Part shown: positions 12,661-24,010 of the stretch, one piece after another | How positions within the stretch are numbered: position 1 is the first letter of the stretch | Layout: each line of letters starts with the position of its first letter | Assembly: GCA_951799425.1 (NCBI GenBank) | Contig: OX637391.1 | Location: 16,396,051-16,460,050 of the forward strand | Direction of reading: 5' to 3' | Source of the DNA: Ilex aquifolium | Lineage: Eukaryota > Streptophyta > Magnoliopsida > Aquifoliales > Aquifoliaceae | DNA length: 64,000 nucleotides | Made by a program: the position numbers and the translations under genes | The notes under the pieces: model-generated | The model's database searches: none | What the model was told of the DNA's origin: nothing | What the model saw: the letters and a program-made list of their open reading frames with translations, nothing else

Positions 12661-12951
12661 AAAAGGATAGCTCGACATATTATTGTTATAATGAATAATC
12701 TATTATTACAATGATAAATTAACAATATGTATTTTTACAGATGAGAAAATACGAAAAGAGGACGCGAGAAAAGCCCAAAAGAAAATTATGAATGGAAAAT
12801 TTTTAAAAAGTCCAAGATGACCAACTACACTAAAATCAATTCTTTGTCACTTTCACATATCGACAACAAAAACATCATATCGGCAATACTTTGGTAAAGC
12901 CCCAGATAAAGTCATTTACGTTTACCATAGCACCGAAGATAGCCGCCGCCG

Positions 12952-13258
12952 TGGGCTGTTAGGCGAACGAGCTCAAAGCGAACCTAAAAAACTTGTTTCT
13001 TAATCGAGTCCAAAAAATTATTTAAGTTCGATTTGTTTAGAAAACAACTTGAGCCTGAACGAGCCCAAAACAAGCCAAGCTCGAGCCGAACCCAAGTATT
13101 TGCACATAAATGAGTCGAGTCTGTTAGACTTATTTTTTAAACGAACCTAAAAACTTGTTTAAATTCGGGCTCGTTTAGAAAACAAATCGATTCTGAAAGA
13201 ACCAAAAACGAGTCGAACCCGAGTCAAACTTGAGTAACTCAGTTCGATTAATAGCCCT
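12952..13258. mobile_element. Possible MITE with CGAGCTC/CGAACC motifs
   Basis: The ends are roughly inverted (GGGCTGTTA at the left, TAATAGCCC at the right) and the interior is full of GAGCC/CGAAC repeats. A related block lies near 62700-62960. No clear target duplication was found, so the limits are approximate. Confidence 0.35.
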
Positions 13259-13640
13259 AACCGTGCTTAATATTGGCGCCATTCGAGTCAAATCAGAGTT
13301 AGAACTATGAGGAGGCCTAGGAGATGGCCCCTTCAAATTTTAAAAATTCTTATTATTTTCTTATATTTTTTTAAAAAATTATTATTAAACTATAATTTTT
13401 TTAAATACTTAATGCGTAAGTATTTCACTTAGTGTATTAAAAAAGATCAATGACTTAATATTTAATAACTATTTATGATGTAATCACATGGATGAGTGTT
13501 ATTTATACTGACAAAGACACTTGTTGGATTATTTTGATGATATAGAGAAAAAAAATAAAGATACAAATATAGTTTATATCAAAAGCAGCTAGTTGACTTA
13601 TAATTCATTTTTATTATGTTATCATATAAAAATAAAACTA

Positions 13641-14902
13641 TTAGTTATTTCTCGTGCCTGAAGGCACAGAGTAATAAAAAAAATGTTCAACAATAAATAT
13701 ATTTGTATTCACACCCAAAATTAAATTATAAAAAAAAAAAGATAAAGAAATTTAAGTACCGGTTGTAGTGGGGGGTGAGTGGTGATAGTGGTGGTGGGCA
13801 ACAGTGGTGATGGTGAGAAACGATGATGATTGTAGTGGGTGGCGACGACCGTGGTGGTGGTGGTTTTTGGGTGATGATGATGGTAGTGATAGCCATGGGT
13901 GACGGTGGTTGTGGTGGTGGGCAACGGTGATGGTGGTTGACAGTGGTGGTGGTGGGCGATGACGATGGTGGTGATGGAGGACGATGGGTGCTTCAGAGTA
14001 ACAGTGCGATGGGTGGTGGCGAATGGAGGTGGTGGTGGTGTAGGTGGGTGACAGTGTGTGGGCAGCAGTGGTGGGCGATAACGGGTGGTGGTAGGTGTGC
14101 TGGGGATGGGTGACAGTAGCTGGCGGTGATGGTGGGCGACAACGGATGGTGGTGGGTTGTGGTAGTGGGTGCCAGCGGGTGATGGTGAGCAACAATGGTG
14201 GTGATGGGTGTTGACGGTGGGCGACGGTAGTAGTGGTAATAAATATATGAATGAGATGACGATGGTGGTAGCGGTGGACGACAGTGGTAGCAATCGGCGA
14301 TGGTGGAGGTGGAGGTGGAGGTGGAGATAGGGCAGGGGCAGTGGTGGTTGTGGTAGTGGTGTTGGAGGTGGTGGTGGGGCGGTGGTGTGGTGGTGATGGG
14401 TATGATGGGGTGGTGGTGGGGGTAATGTAGTAGTAGTGATGGTGGTGGTGGGGCAGCGGGTGTGGTGGTGGTGGTGGTGGTGTTGGTAGGGGTGATGTGG
14501 TAGTGGTGATGTTGGTGGTGGGTGTTGTGGTGGTGGTGGTGGTGGGTTGGCGGCAGTGGTGATGGTGGTGATTGTTATGGCAGAGGTGGTGGCGGCAGTG
14601 GAGGTTTGGGTGGTAGTGGTGGTGGGGTGGTAATGGTGACGGTGGTAGTGACGGTGGTGGGACTGTTCTAAAAACTATTTTTTTTTAAAGTACTTATGAT
14701 AAGTTATAAGTTATAGAAGCACTTTTAAAAAGTTATCACAAACACACCCTTAAGGGCCTATTTTCTCAATTAAATTTAGAGTGTTAATATAAACCATCGG
14801 ATTAATTTTAAAGTAAAATTTAAAGTGATCTCAACCGCAAAAAACAAAAATCATTTTGTTTATCTTTTGAGATTTGAATTGTATTGTACTTTATTATATA
14901 AA
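13641..14902 (-). mobile_element. Non-autonomous Helitron A
   Basis: The minus-strand 3' end has the hairpin GTGCCTTCAGGCAC (13654-13667), a 9-nt spacer and then CTAA followed by T. This is the Helitron CTRR|T ending. The 5' end near 14902 shares about 60 bp with Helitron B (58175-58239), including AAAGATAAACAAAATGA, but its TC dinucleotide has changed to TT. No Rep/helicase is encoded. Most of the interior is a GGT-rich tract. Confidence 0.7.
13748..14664 (+). repeat. GGT/GAT-rich simple-sequence tract inside Helitron A
   Basis: About 0.9 kb of degenerate (GGT)n, GGTGAT and GGTAGT units with almost no C on the plus strand. Long frames on the minus strand read only His/Pro/Thr and are products of the repeat, not genes. 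Many G-runs could form G-quadruplexes. Helitron B has a much shorter related tract near 57880-57960. Confidence 0.9.
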
Positions 14903-15313
14903 TTATTTGTGTCTTTAATTTATTTATAGACATAAAGTTACATTATAAACAAGAAAAAAGAGGAGATGGTCACAAATGAATTTTTATGATGGTATTAACC
15001 ACTTTTGAGTTTTGTGCTCAAAAAATAATTTTTTTGATGCCCTTGCATAAATATTAAATTTAATAGGTTCTTTATAAATAAAAATTTATCATTAACAATG
15101 ACCGTTGAATAACTCCATTAAATTAATTTTTTGTCTATGTCATTGTTGGTCTTCCATAAAATAAAACTCTGACTCCGACCCTATTCAAATATTCAAAACA
15201 AATGTTTACAGGATATTATTACATGTCCGGTATAGGCAAATATGTATTATTGAATACTGTCTATATTATTGACTAACAAATAAAATAAAGTTTGATGGTT
15301 GATATGTTATAGG

Positions 15314-16335
15314 GAGAATTATAATTAGATTTTTTGAGATTTATTACTTAATCACTCCGATTCCCTGACATTTAAAATATTACACACAAACCTCCTAAAA
15401 TTTGTATGTCTGTAACACTTAGACCCTTATCCTCAATCTTTGTTAGTATATCCGTTAATAAATTACACCTAGACCTCCTGAAGTTTGTAGGCATATAATA
15501 CTTAAACCCTTCAAGTTTAAAATGTTATATTTAGACCAAAAATACTACAATCAAAGATAGAATATCAAATATTTTAAATTTTATAACCAAAATTTATGTT
15601 ATATTGTATCATTTATTAAAATAAAATTCCAAATTTTTCATAAAAAATCGTTATTAGTATACAATTATACTATTTATTAGAATAAAACTGAAAAGTCAAA
15701 CAAGCGATCTAAGTCATTCATAATAGAACATGAATTTTACAATCAAAATTCATGTCGTATTATGTCATTTATTGAAATTAAATCAAAAATAAAATTGTAA
15801 TTTTTTCTTAAAAAATCATTATTAGTATACAATTATATTATCTATTGGAATAAAGCTAAAAAATCAAATAAGTGGTCAATTATAATCGACGCAATATCTT
15901 TTAAATTTAATTGGAGTAATTTTGTAGTTTAATTTGGTCATTGAAATGACCAAATTAAATTCTAAATATGATAATTGTATATTAATTATGATTTTTTAAG
16001 AAGAAATTAGATTTTTATTTTTGATTTTATTTCAATAAATGTCATAATAGGACACGAATTTTGGTTGTAAGATTTAAAATGTTTGATATTTTATTTTTGA
16101 TTGCAGTATTTTTTGTCTAAGTATAACATTTTAGACTTGAATGGTCTAAGTATTATACGCCTACAAAATTCAGGGGGTCTAGGTGTAATTTACTAAAAGA
16201 TATACTAACAGACTTGACGACAGATATCTAAGTGTTACGCGCGTATAAATTTCAGGAGTCTGTATATAATATTTCAAATATCAAAAAATTTAAATGATTA
16301 AATGACAAACTTTAAGAAGTCTGAGTGTAATTCTC
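15314..16335. mobile_element. Long-TIR (foldback/MULE-like) element, 1.02 kb
   Basis: The left half is nearly an inverted copy of the right half. Both ends show GAGAATT, and inner blocks such as AATTTACACCTAGACC recur in inverted order. The centre is palindromic (GGTCATTGAAATGACC near 15940). Each arm is about 500 bp, so the single strand could fold into one long hairpin. It codes for nothing. No clear target duplication was seen, so the superfamily is open. Confidence 0.65.
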
Positions 16336-16803
16336 ATTTTTTGTTTTAACCACAACAATTACAGCAGATGGAGAGGAGAACCGGGGAAGGTATTTGATCC
16401 CTACAGGCCTTGGAGAGGCTTTGTCACCTTAAATAGGCCCTCAGACCAAGGTATCTTGTGCAGTGGACACAATGGTTGGTATGCACTAACGCGAAATTTT
16501 AATGATTGAATCAGTAAATTTCACGACCTTGTATGATCATTAGATTCCTCCTTTTCAGGTAAGATCCTTGATTTCTTCAAAGTAACTTCAAAAGAAGATG
16601 GGTCCCTCATGATGATATTGTCCTTGCAATGTAATCCTTGTATTGTCCGAATGCGGTGCTAAACAGCAAAGAGGATAATCAAAACCACACGACACCTGAT
16701 TAATTACACGTATAATCAACAGTACCAAACACGGTTTAGCCGCAACGTCCCTTCATGCCCACGATAATACTTTGTTACACGTAACTTCTTACCAATTCCA
16801 CTC

Positions 16804-16811
16804 TATAAATA
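16804..16811 (+). promoter_or_regulatory. TATA box of the small gene at 16894
   Basis: TATAAATA, 83 bp before the chosen start codon. Transcription would begin near 16835, so the in-frame ATG at 16816 is probably upstream of the mRNA. ACGT-type motifs (TTACACGTA) lie within 130 bp upstream. Confidence 0.6.
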
Positions 16812-16893
16812 TTTTATGCTATGGCCTCTTAGTTTAGCGTCATCCTTAATCATTTGCATAAACTCCTTACAAGTTTACGTCTTTCCTTCAACA

Positions 16894-17340
16894 ATGAAAG
16901 CAACCTCCTTGATCTCTAGCCCTGTGCTTCCTGCTAGGCGGTTTTCGATCCACCCTCCTCGCCGGAGACGATCACTCGGACATGTAAACATGGAAGTTAG
17001 CGCGAGGAGGGAAGCGGATGACCGAGATTATGACGGGAGACTCGTGGACAAGAATATGATAGTCCTAAGAATGCGCATTAAGGAGATGAAAATGATGGAA
17101 ACGAGCCACGAACCGCCTTCAGATTGGATGGAGTGGGAGAAGAAGTACTATGAACATTACTACGAGGATGTCTGTGAAGCTGTAGGGTTGTTACAGTTCT
17201 ATTTGATGAATACTAGGCCATCTTTGGCGTTGGGGATGGCGGCTCTCATTGGGTTGAGTGTGCCCATTTCAACTTTTGTGGTGATGCTCAATGTTATAGA
17301 GATAGCTAAGAGTGTTTTTTCTTTTGTTTCAATTAGCTAG
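16894..17340 (+). CDS. Small plant protein with one predicted membrane segment, family unknown
   Basis: Single-exon gene for 148 residues. The N-terminal 35 residues are Ser/Arg/Pro-rich with a run of four Arg (residues 23-26), resembling an organelle-targeting peptide. A conserved-looking acidic/aromatic core follows (PPSDWMEWEKKYYEHYYED, residues 74-92). A hydrophobic stretch at about 112-136 (ALGMAALIGLSVP...) probably spans a membrane. I believe similar short uncharacterised proteins occur widely in plants, but I cannot name the family. The start at 16894 is preferred over the in-frame ATG at 16816 because of the TATA box at 16804 and the favourable ACAATGA context. The gene stands alone between transposon-rich stretches. 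Its intact frame and codon use suggest it is real. Confidence 0.75.
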   Translation: MKATSLISSPVLPARRFSIHPPRRRRSLGHVNMEVSARREADDRDYDGRLVDKNMIVLRMRIKEMKMMETSHEPPSDWMEWEKKYYEHYYEDVCEAVGLLQFYLMNTRPSLALGMAALIGLSVPISTFVVMLNVIEIAKSVFSFVSIS

Positions 17341-18560
17341 CTTCATCTGATTTAGTTCTTCCAAATACTGAAGTTTTTAGAAGTATTGGGCTAAAATCTT
17401 TTGTACATAGGGAATTACTGGTGTATGTGAAGACGGTCTAATTTGACTCAATCGTAAGATTGTTCTATTAGAATAGTTTCATAGTTTTAAATCATAAAAA
17501 AGAATCTCTATACACACGATGATATAAGATTGTGTTTATTATTTCTTCTCCCTACTATGACGAATTTACGAGTGTTTCAGCATCGTTAGCCCCATTTGCA
17601 AGGGCAGAACTATAGGTTTTGTCCAAGTCTCAAAATTCAGGTTTTCTTCACGATTTCATGTATGTAATTCCTAATTGGCTTTCTTTATATTCTTTTGTTC
17701 GAATGAAGTAATTTTTATGTATTTGTTTTGCTTCATGAAAGCAACCCCTACTATAAGAAAATAAACTTTTCCGTCAACAACTTGTCAACATAGAAAGTGA
17801 TGCAAAAAGTATTTGCGTCGACAAAATGATGAGGTAAAAAAAGGGGCTATGCAGAAAGTTTGCTTCGGCACTTTGCAGATGCAAAAAAAATATTAGCATC
17901 CGAGGAAAGTTCATATCTACACCACCTTGCACCAAAAAGTATCGTTTGCTTAAGAGGCAAATGAGTGAAATCCGGGCATTAAATGTCATTATAGTATTGA
18001 TTGAAGAGTAGGAGGAAAGTTCATATCCTACACCACCTTGCACTTTTACGTGAAGGCATGTAAAGGAGCAAAAACCGGCCATATTTGCATTGCATGGAAT
18101 TGTTCTTCCTTTTTTTTTTTTTTTCTTTTTTCATTCTTTGGGTATCAAAGATCGAAGCTCACATAGATAAGAAAAATGGGATGTTTTGTCACATTAAAGT
18201 TGTCAACTACGTCGTGTAGTGTCACATTTTTCAAATACATTTCTAATCTTAATTAATTATAATTTGATCCCTTTAATTAATCGTATAAGATTTTCTCACA
18301 CTAACTATATTCATTTATTAATTGCGTCGTGTTAGAGTTGTGAGTGACCTATTCTCTCTCAATCAAACCACCACTACCGACCCCTACAAATCAAAAAATG
18401 ACATAATCTAAATGATAGAAAAACGAAGTAAATGTTTCTGTTGTTATATTATTTCATACAATACAGGATAAAGAAATGAAAAACGAAAAAACTGAAACAC
18501 TTATATCATAACATACTATTTAAACAAGTTTATATTTTCAAAATTGGTTTATTTTTGTTT
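17341..18560. other. 3' flank of the small gene; no other gene seen
   Basis: No coding region is supported. A direct repeat of GGAAAGTTCATATC followed by ACACCACCTTGCAC occurs near 17904 and 18014. Confidence 0.5.
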
Positions 18561-18894
18561 GGGTTAATACTTAATAGTATTTTTGGTCCCTAAAAATATG
18601 CATTTTTTGTCAATTTAGTTCTCATTGTATCAATTTAGTCCATAAAATATTCGAGTCGTGTCATTTTGATCACTACATAGACGAACCGTTAAATTTTTTA
18701 TGGAATGATCACGTGTTGGGTAGGTGATACTGTCTAAAAAAAATGACACATGATCACTTCTGTCAAAATTTTAACGGATTGTCTGATTAGGGACTAAAAT
18801 GACACGTATTGAATATTTTAGAAACCAAATTGATACACTGATAATTAAACTGACAAAAAATACATATTTTGGAGATCAAAAGTACTATTAATCC
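18561..18894. mobile_element. MULE-type MITE, 334 bp
   Basis: Long inverted repeats of over 100 bp: the left end reads GGGTTAATACTTAATAG and the right end is the complement of CTATTAATCC, with the inner TTTGGTCCCT and GTCAATTTAGTT blocks mirrored. Flanking 9-mers TTTTTGTTT (18552-18560) and TTGTTGTTT (18895-18903) match at 8 of 9 positions. A 9-bp duplication fits Mutator-like elements. Confidence 0.7.
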
Positions 18895-21290
18895 TTGTTG
18901 TTTTGCACAATTAGGTCAATTTTTTACGCCGGATAAGAACGTTGTCTACAAATTTGTTTAATTTTCAAAATGGGTTGATCATCTTAGCATTTTGTCGTTG
19001 AAATTAAGATCTTATTTAAAGAGAAAAATATCAAAATCTGGAGTTTTTTTTTTCTATATATTACATGGATGATCCGATCAGTAAGAACTATGATTGGAAA
19101 TTGCTAACGTTGTCCTCTCTGCGCTGGAGAAGGTGTGAGGGCAAAGACATTATGTCTATCAATTCCATCGTCAAGAATTCTCACTTTCTGATCTATTTCT
19201 CCTTTCCGAGATTTGCAATGTGTTTTCCAACTTACCTTTTACTCGTTTCAATACTCATCATGGTTGTTTTTTTGTCTTTTTTAAATTGGTGGAATCATAC
19301 CGACTATACATTTTTTAAACTTATAAATCAAACCGCAAAATTTGAATGTATACAATCCCCCATACAAATAAATTACTTGGGATTAAATGATTTTTAGTTT
19401 CAATGAATTTTTTAGTCCACCGGCCAACCTATATATATAGGACAGAACATGAGTTCAAATTTCAAATCAGTGCGAATGTGTAGGGATCAAAACATAGGGA
19501 TCAAAACGAAGCATAAATCGGTGAGATCGAATAAAAAGTAGTTTGTTATTCATTGATTCAAACTTCATTCGTTCTTATTCATTGGTCTAATTTTACACAA
19601 TCAATGAAACTCGAATTCAAACTCCACCTCATATTCAACCACTTGAATCACGCAATTCGCACATCATGTTTAAACTGTGCATTAGTGATAATGCTCGACA
19701 GGAATGGTTTCACATACAATGCTTTTCCTGAAAATTAGGGCATAGGAAAAACATTAAAAAACCTTTTTGCCAAAGCATGAAACTCCATGGCACCTTCATG
19801 CCTTGCCATGTGTCTACATCTAATTTTTTTTGGCGGCCAAAGCAAAAGAATTGTCACCAACAACCTACACGAGAAATAGTGTCATTTGAGCCATGCCTAA
19901 AACATTACCTTTCTGAAAGCATTACCAGCTGCATAAAGGGTAAGGGAATTAGGTAAGAAGATGGGATTCTAAAAATTATTTTCAAATACCATATCGAAAA
20001 CAACTCCAAATTATAGTCCAAATCTAGTGATTGACTGTAATAATTTATATAATAAATTACATCGTTCTGTTTACATAAAGTACAATAATGGTCCACATTG
20101 TTTAGATCTGACGACTTATGTTACGAATAAAATTTTAATATTTTAATCACAGTAATTCAACTTATTTACATTTTGTATGACTTAAATTTTAATTTTTTAC
20201 CCACAGTAATTCAATGTATTTACATTTAATTGTTTAATCACGATAAAAAAAACGTACTTTGCACGGGGACATCTTAGTGATATAATAAAATAAGATTATA
20301 ATAATTCATACCATGTAATATTTCAATAGGATAAAAAAAAAATATGATACAAAAAAATTAAAAATTCGGTAGCTTAATCTTAATAGGAAAAAATTACAAT
20401 GGACTCCACGCTTTAATTGCTAGAGCAATATGCGGAGGACATTAAATTAACAAATAAAATAAATTTTATCGTTTTAAGTTAAGAAATTAGGTGGCTGGTC
20501 TTTAATTTTCATTTTTTTAGGGTAAGGATTATGGCTAACATTTTAAGGCTATAAAGACAAAAACATAGTTTTAAGAAAAATACAACATTTTACGTGTAGA
20601 CTATATTTAGAGCATCACTGCAGCAAAAATTTATTTTACAACATATAAACATAATCTGTTGGAGTGCTGTTTTTGGCTTTGGTTAGCTAAAATTTGTCTA
20701 TTTTAGGCATTTGAAGCATCTGTTAGAGATGCTCTTACAAGATAATAAACCATCACATCACAATTTTTGGTACTTGTCAAGAACGACATAGAAGGCAATG
20801 GTGGTTTATAAAATGCTATATAAATTATAGGGGTGTGCAGTGATATTTCAGAATTCAGATAAGAGTGAGAGTGAAATTTACGCAATATATAAATTAAATC
20901 CATCATTATATTTTTCATATACCCTACCAACCACATCATTAATTTGATCAAAATTTAGTTGTCAATATAGAATGACCCATAACATTATGAAACTGCCATT
21001 ATCAACTTTGTCATTATAATTATTTCAAGTGATACATCATTGTCAGACAACATATGATGCCAAATCAGCAATTTCCAATAGGGGAATTTTATGGTGCCGA
21101 ATAGGGAAAAAGTCAGTACCATACTGAAAAGGTGGTGGGCCATGGTGAAAAACTAAAAGTAGAATGCAAAAAAAGAAATGGCAGCTTAAATGACATTCAA
21201 AAAGAATTAAGATCAATCATTAGTCCTTTTGCGATCAATTTGAAAGTTGAATGTTTAACCATAGAAATTTTACATCAAAAGATGGTAATT
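18895..21290. other. Intergenic, no gene recognised
   Basis: AT-rich, with only random short frames. A block at about 20960-21080 recurs inverted near 38055-38110 and 45460-45600, so it is probably a small decayed MITE. Confidence 0.5.
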
Positions 21291-21600
21291 TCATCTTAAA
21301 TTAATATTAAATTTTATTAATTTAATATTTATTTGGAACCGTTTACCTATTTTATATTTAAATTCATCAATTTAAAATTTTATTTTATAAAATTGGCACT
21401 AAATTAACCTTCAATTTTATTTAATTAATATTCAATTCATTAAATTAACATCAAATTTAACCAAATTAACATTCGATTTTACTAATTTAAAACTTAATTT
21501 CGTCAATTTATTGTCAATTTGATAATAAATTGATCTTTAATTTTATCAATTTAACATTAATTTTCACCAAATTAATATTTCATCAATTTAACCTTTAACA
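21291..21600 (+). repeat. AT-rich degenerate tandem repeat before an LTR
   Basis: Repeated AATTAACATTAAATTT-like units. The same kind of array precedes the related LTR at 61445, so it is probably the 3' internal region of one retrotransposon family. Confidence 0.5.
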
Positions 21601-22320
21601 TTTGATAATGGTTGGATTTTGGGTTGGGCTGCCCATCCTAAACCCAAAACATCTAATGGGCCCAACGGTTGCATAACGGCCCAAGAGACCCCTCCATAAC
21701 TCATCTGCTCCGCAATAAGGAATGAGTCATAATCCAAATGAGGGAATCCAACAAAGAGTCCAACAAAGAGTCCAACTCAGCACAATCCTGCTCGGTCACA
21801 ACAAGCTCAGTGGTAAACAGCCTGGGAGTAAGGAGCTCGGTATTCACCAAACCCCGAATACCCCACATCACTCCACGTGTTCAGGAGACAGCTTTTGGAG
21901 CCTCTGACAAACGTGTACTCACTGGTAAAGGAATATTTGTGCACATTCCTTTGAAGGACCGTGGATATAGCTTGTGTCAGGGTAACGGTCACCACTACAA
22001 GACAAAAAGTAGGGGACCACAAAATCAACCGAAAGAAGAAGAAGATTGCAGAAAACCCTAGATAACCACTTTTATGAATAGAACACTGTGACACTATGTA
22101 AAATCTATCTGAAAAACCTCTACTCATAAGGTGTTGATCAGTAAAGCTCTAAGGTAAGAAACCCATTATAATCTTCTTCTTCAAGTAATATAAATCTTAC
22201 GGAGCAAGAGCCTTCATTACAGTGGACGTAACCCTAGTCTTTCGGCTAGGGTGAACCACTTATATATTGTCTTTGATCTCATATATTTTCTCTATTAGAT
22301 TAGAACATTCATACTACTCC
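21601..22320 (+). repeat. LTR-like element, family X, copy 1
   Basis: Starts near TTTGATAATGG. It matches 61445-61922 over almost 480 bp with only scattered differences. It has LTR-like features: a TATA-like region near 22068, a transcribed-looking downstream part, and CTCTATTAGATTAGAAC near the end. No partner LTR or coding region is adjacent on the right, so it is a solo or truncated LTR. Frames inside it are not genes. Confidence 0.55.
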
Positions 22321-23089
22321 TCCCCATCTTGTGTTCCACTAATCTGGACTTGGACTGAGTATTTTCGAGTACCATCACTATTGATTAAATAGAATATGTT
22401 AGTAAAATTTGGATACAATAAGCAAGATGAATAAATTATTAATTGAAAAAATAAAAAAATCTTATTTAAAATTATCACTTTAGACCCCAAATTGTCTCGA
22501 GCCGGTCCTGATTCACTACCCCGTCTATTGCATTGCAACCCCACTAATGAAAAAAAAATACCCTATTTATATATCTATTCCATTATTGGTTAAGTTCACT
22601 TGATCTTCACACACTCCATCGCTGATTAAGTCCACCGTTGTTACCACCATGACAATCGTCACCCCACTACCGTCGCCATTGCCGCCAAGATAAGAATCAA
22701 AGAATAATACCAGTTTGAAACTCACTAGTTTTTCCTATTGATCAATAGTTTTGATTGAGAAAAGCACACTGTATTAATCCAATTGAAGATCCATATTAAA
22801 CTATTGAGTTAGTGGCTCTAATCTCCTATTGTTTTCGTTTGGTTGAACAATTTATTTTTCTAATAGATCCACCTCAAACAGAATTTGAAAAATACAACAT
22901 ATTACCACACTCCTGCGTAGTTTGGGTTAATTAGGATTGTGCAGGATGATTCTAGCACAATGAATAAAATGACAGATCTCTTCCCTGGTGAGTTCAAGTT
23001 TGCCTGAGAAGTCGAGTGTTCCACATCGAATGGCTATTGAGAAAACGTAATCAACGATGATCGAACTCTTTACAAATGATCTACGCACG
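22321..23089. other. Intergenic, no gene recognised
   Basis: No supported coding region or clear repeat. Confidence 0.5.
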
Positions 23090-24010
23090 CGTTAGTTCTT
23101 AAACAGAGTCCTGTCACTAAAAAAGAAGGCTACCGGGGTGTTTTTTGGCGTGGCCCCTCCGACGGACAAGTCAATATTTGAGAAAGGATTCAAAAACACT
23201 GTTCTATTGCTTGAGTAAGAGGTTGCATAATTGAGACTTGAGTTTGAGAGTGTTATTTATACCTCCTAGGAACTAATCATTGCGAACAGCTGGGTCCCTT
23301 GGAGGGAGAACCCCTGATTGGTTCAATAGGAGGGCAATATATGATGCACAAACCTCGAGCATAGTGCCTTCCTTTTCACATGGCTGAAGCTTCTGTATTT
23401 AATGCTCGGATCCCCAAACATTTAATGCTTGCTTGCTTTTCTGACTTTGTCGAGCAATAAATATGTCTCATCCTTCTGTAGGGTCATTTAATGCGCCTTG
23501 GTTGTGACTGTGCACGCGTAGGGGCATTTTCGTTAATCACCCTCCAAGAGGTCAGGAATTAAATGATTTGTACTCTGTACGCCATTATCATTGGTTGTTG
23601 AACTTTCTCCCCTGCCATTCTGATTGCCTTGGAAAGGGGGATCGATGATTGATAGCCAACCACGCTTCCAAGTCACGATGCCCTGTTTTACCTCGATCGT
23701 GGGTATGTTTGCATCAGTTGACATTCTCCTTTTTCCTTATGAATTTGACCTCAACGTTTGGCAGGGACTAACCGTCAAGACAATTGTTCACACTTCGTCG
23801 GCGCGAATGGCTTGATGTCGAGGACACGTGTTAAGCAGATGACGCTCTGAGGGCATACACGCTGAGGACACGTATCACACGGAGGACGCTCCAGGAACAT
23901 TCACGCCGAGGACACGTGTCACTCAGGAGATGCTCCAAGGGTGTACATGCCAATGACACGTGTCGCTTTCTCATAAAACTACGGAAAACATCCCATCAAG
24001 GATCCTTTCT
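23090..24010 (-). repeat. Gypsy (Tat-like) LTR remnant
   Basis: Read on the minus strand, the right part resembles the 3' portion of Tat-lineage LTRs: a TATA-like TATAAATA near 23255-23262, then CTTGTCCGTCGGAGGGGCC and a CACCCCGG block. No internal coding region is attached. The limits are approximate. Confidence 0.45.
23820..23972. repeat. 44-bp minisatellite with G-box cores
   Basis: About 3.5 units at an exact 44-bp spacing (units begin at 23820, 23864, 23908, 23952). Each carries GACACGTGT or a one-base variant, which contains the plant G-box CACGTG. It lies about 560-720 bp upstream of the TATA-like site of the minus-strand LTR. Confidence 0.8.

Noticed and set aside
13721-14293. Long minus-strand frame rich in His, Pro and Thr
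   Set aside because: It is the translation of the GGT-rich tract; overlapping frames look equally 'open', and there is no domain.
16816-16893. N-terminal extension of the small gene from the upstream ATG
   Set aside because: This ATG is only about 5 bp after the TATA box, so it should not be in the mRNA; the ATG at 16894 has a better context.
19065-19397. Plus-strand frame of 110 codons as a gene
   Set aside because: No recognisable motif, AT-driven composition and no supporting promoter or splice signals.
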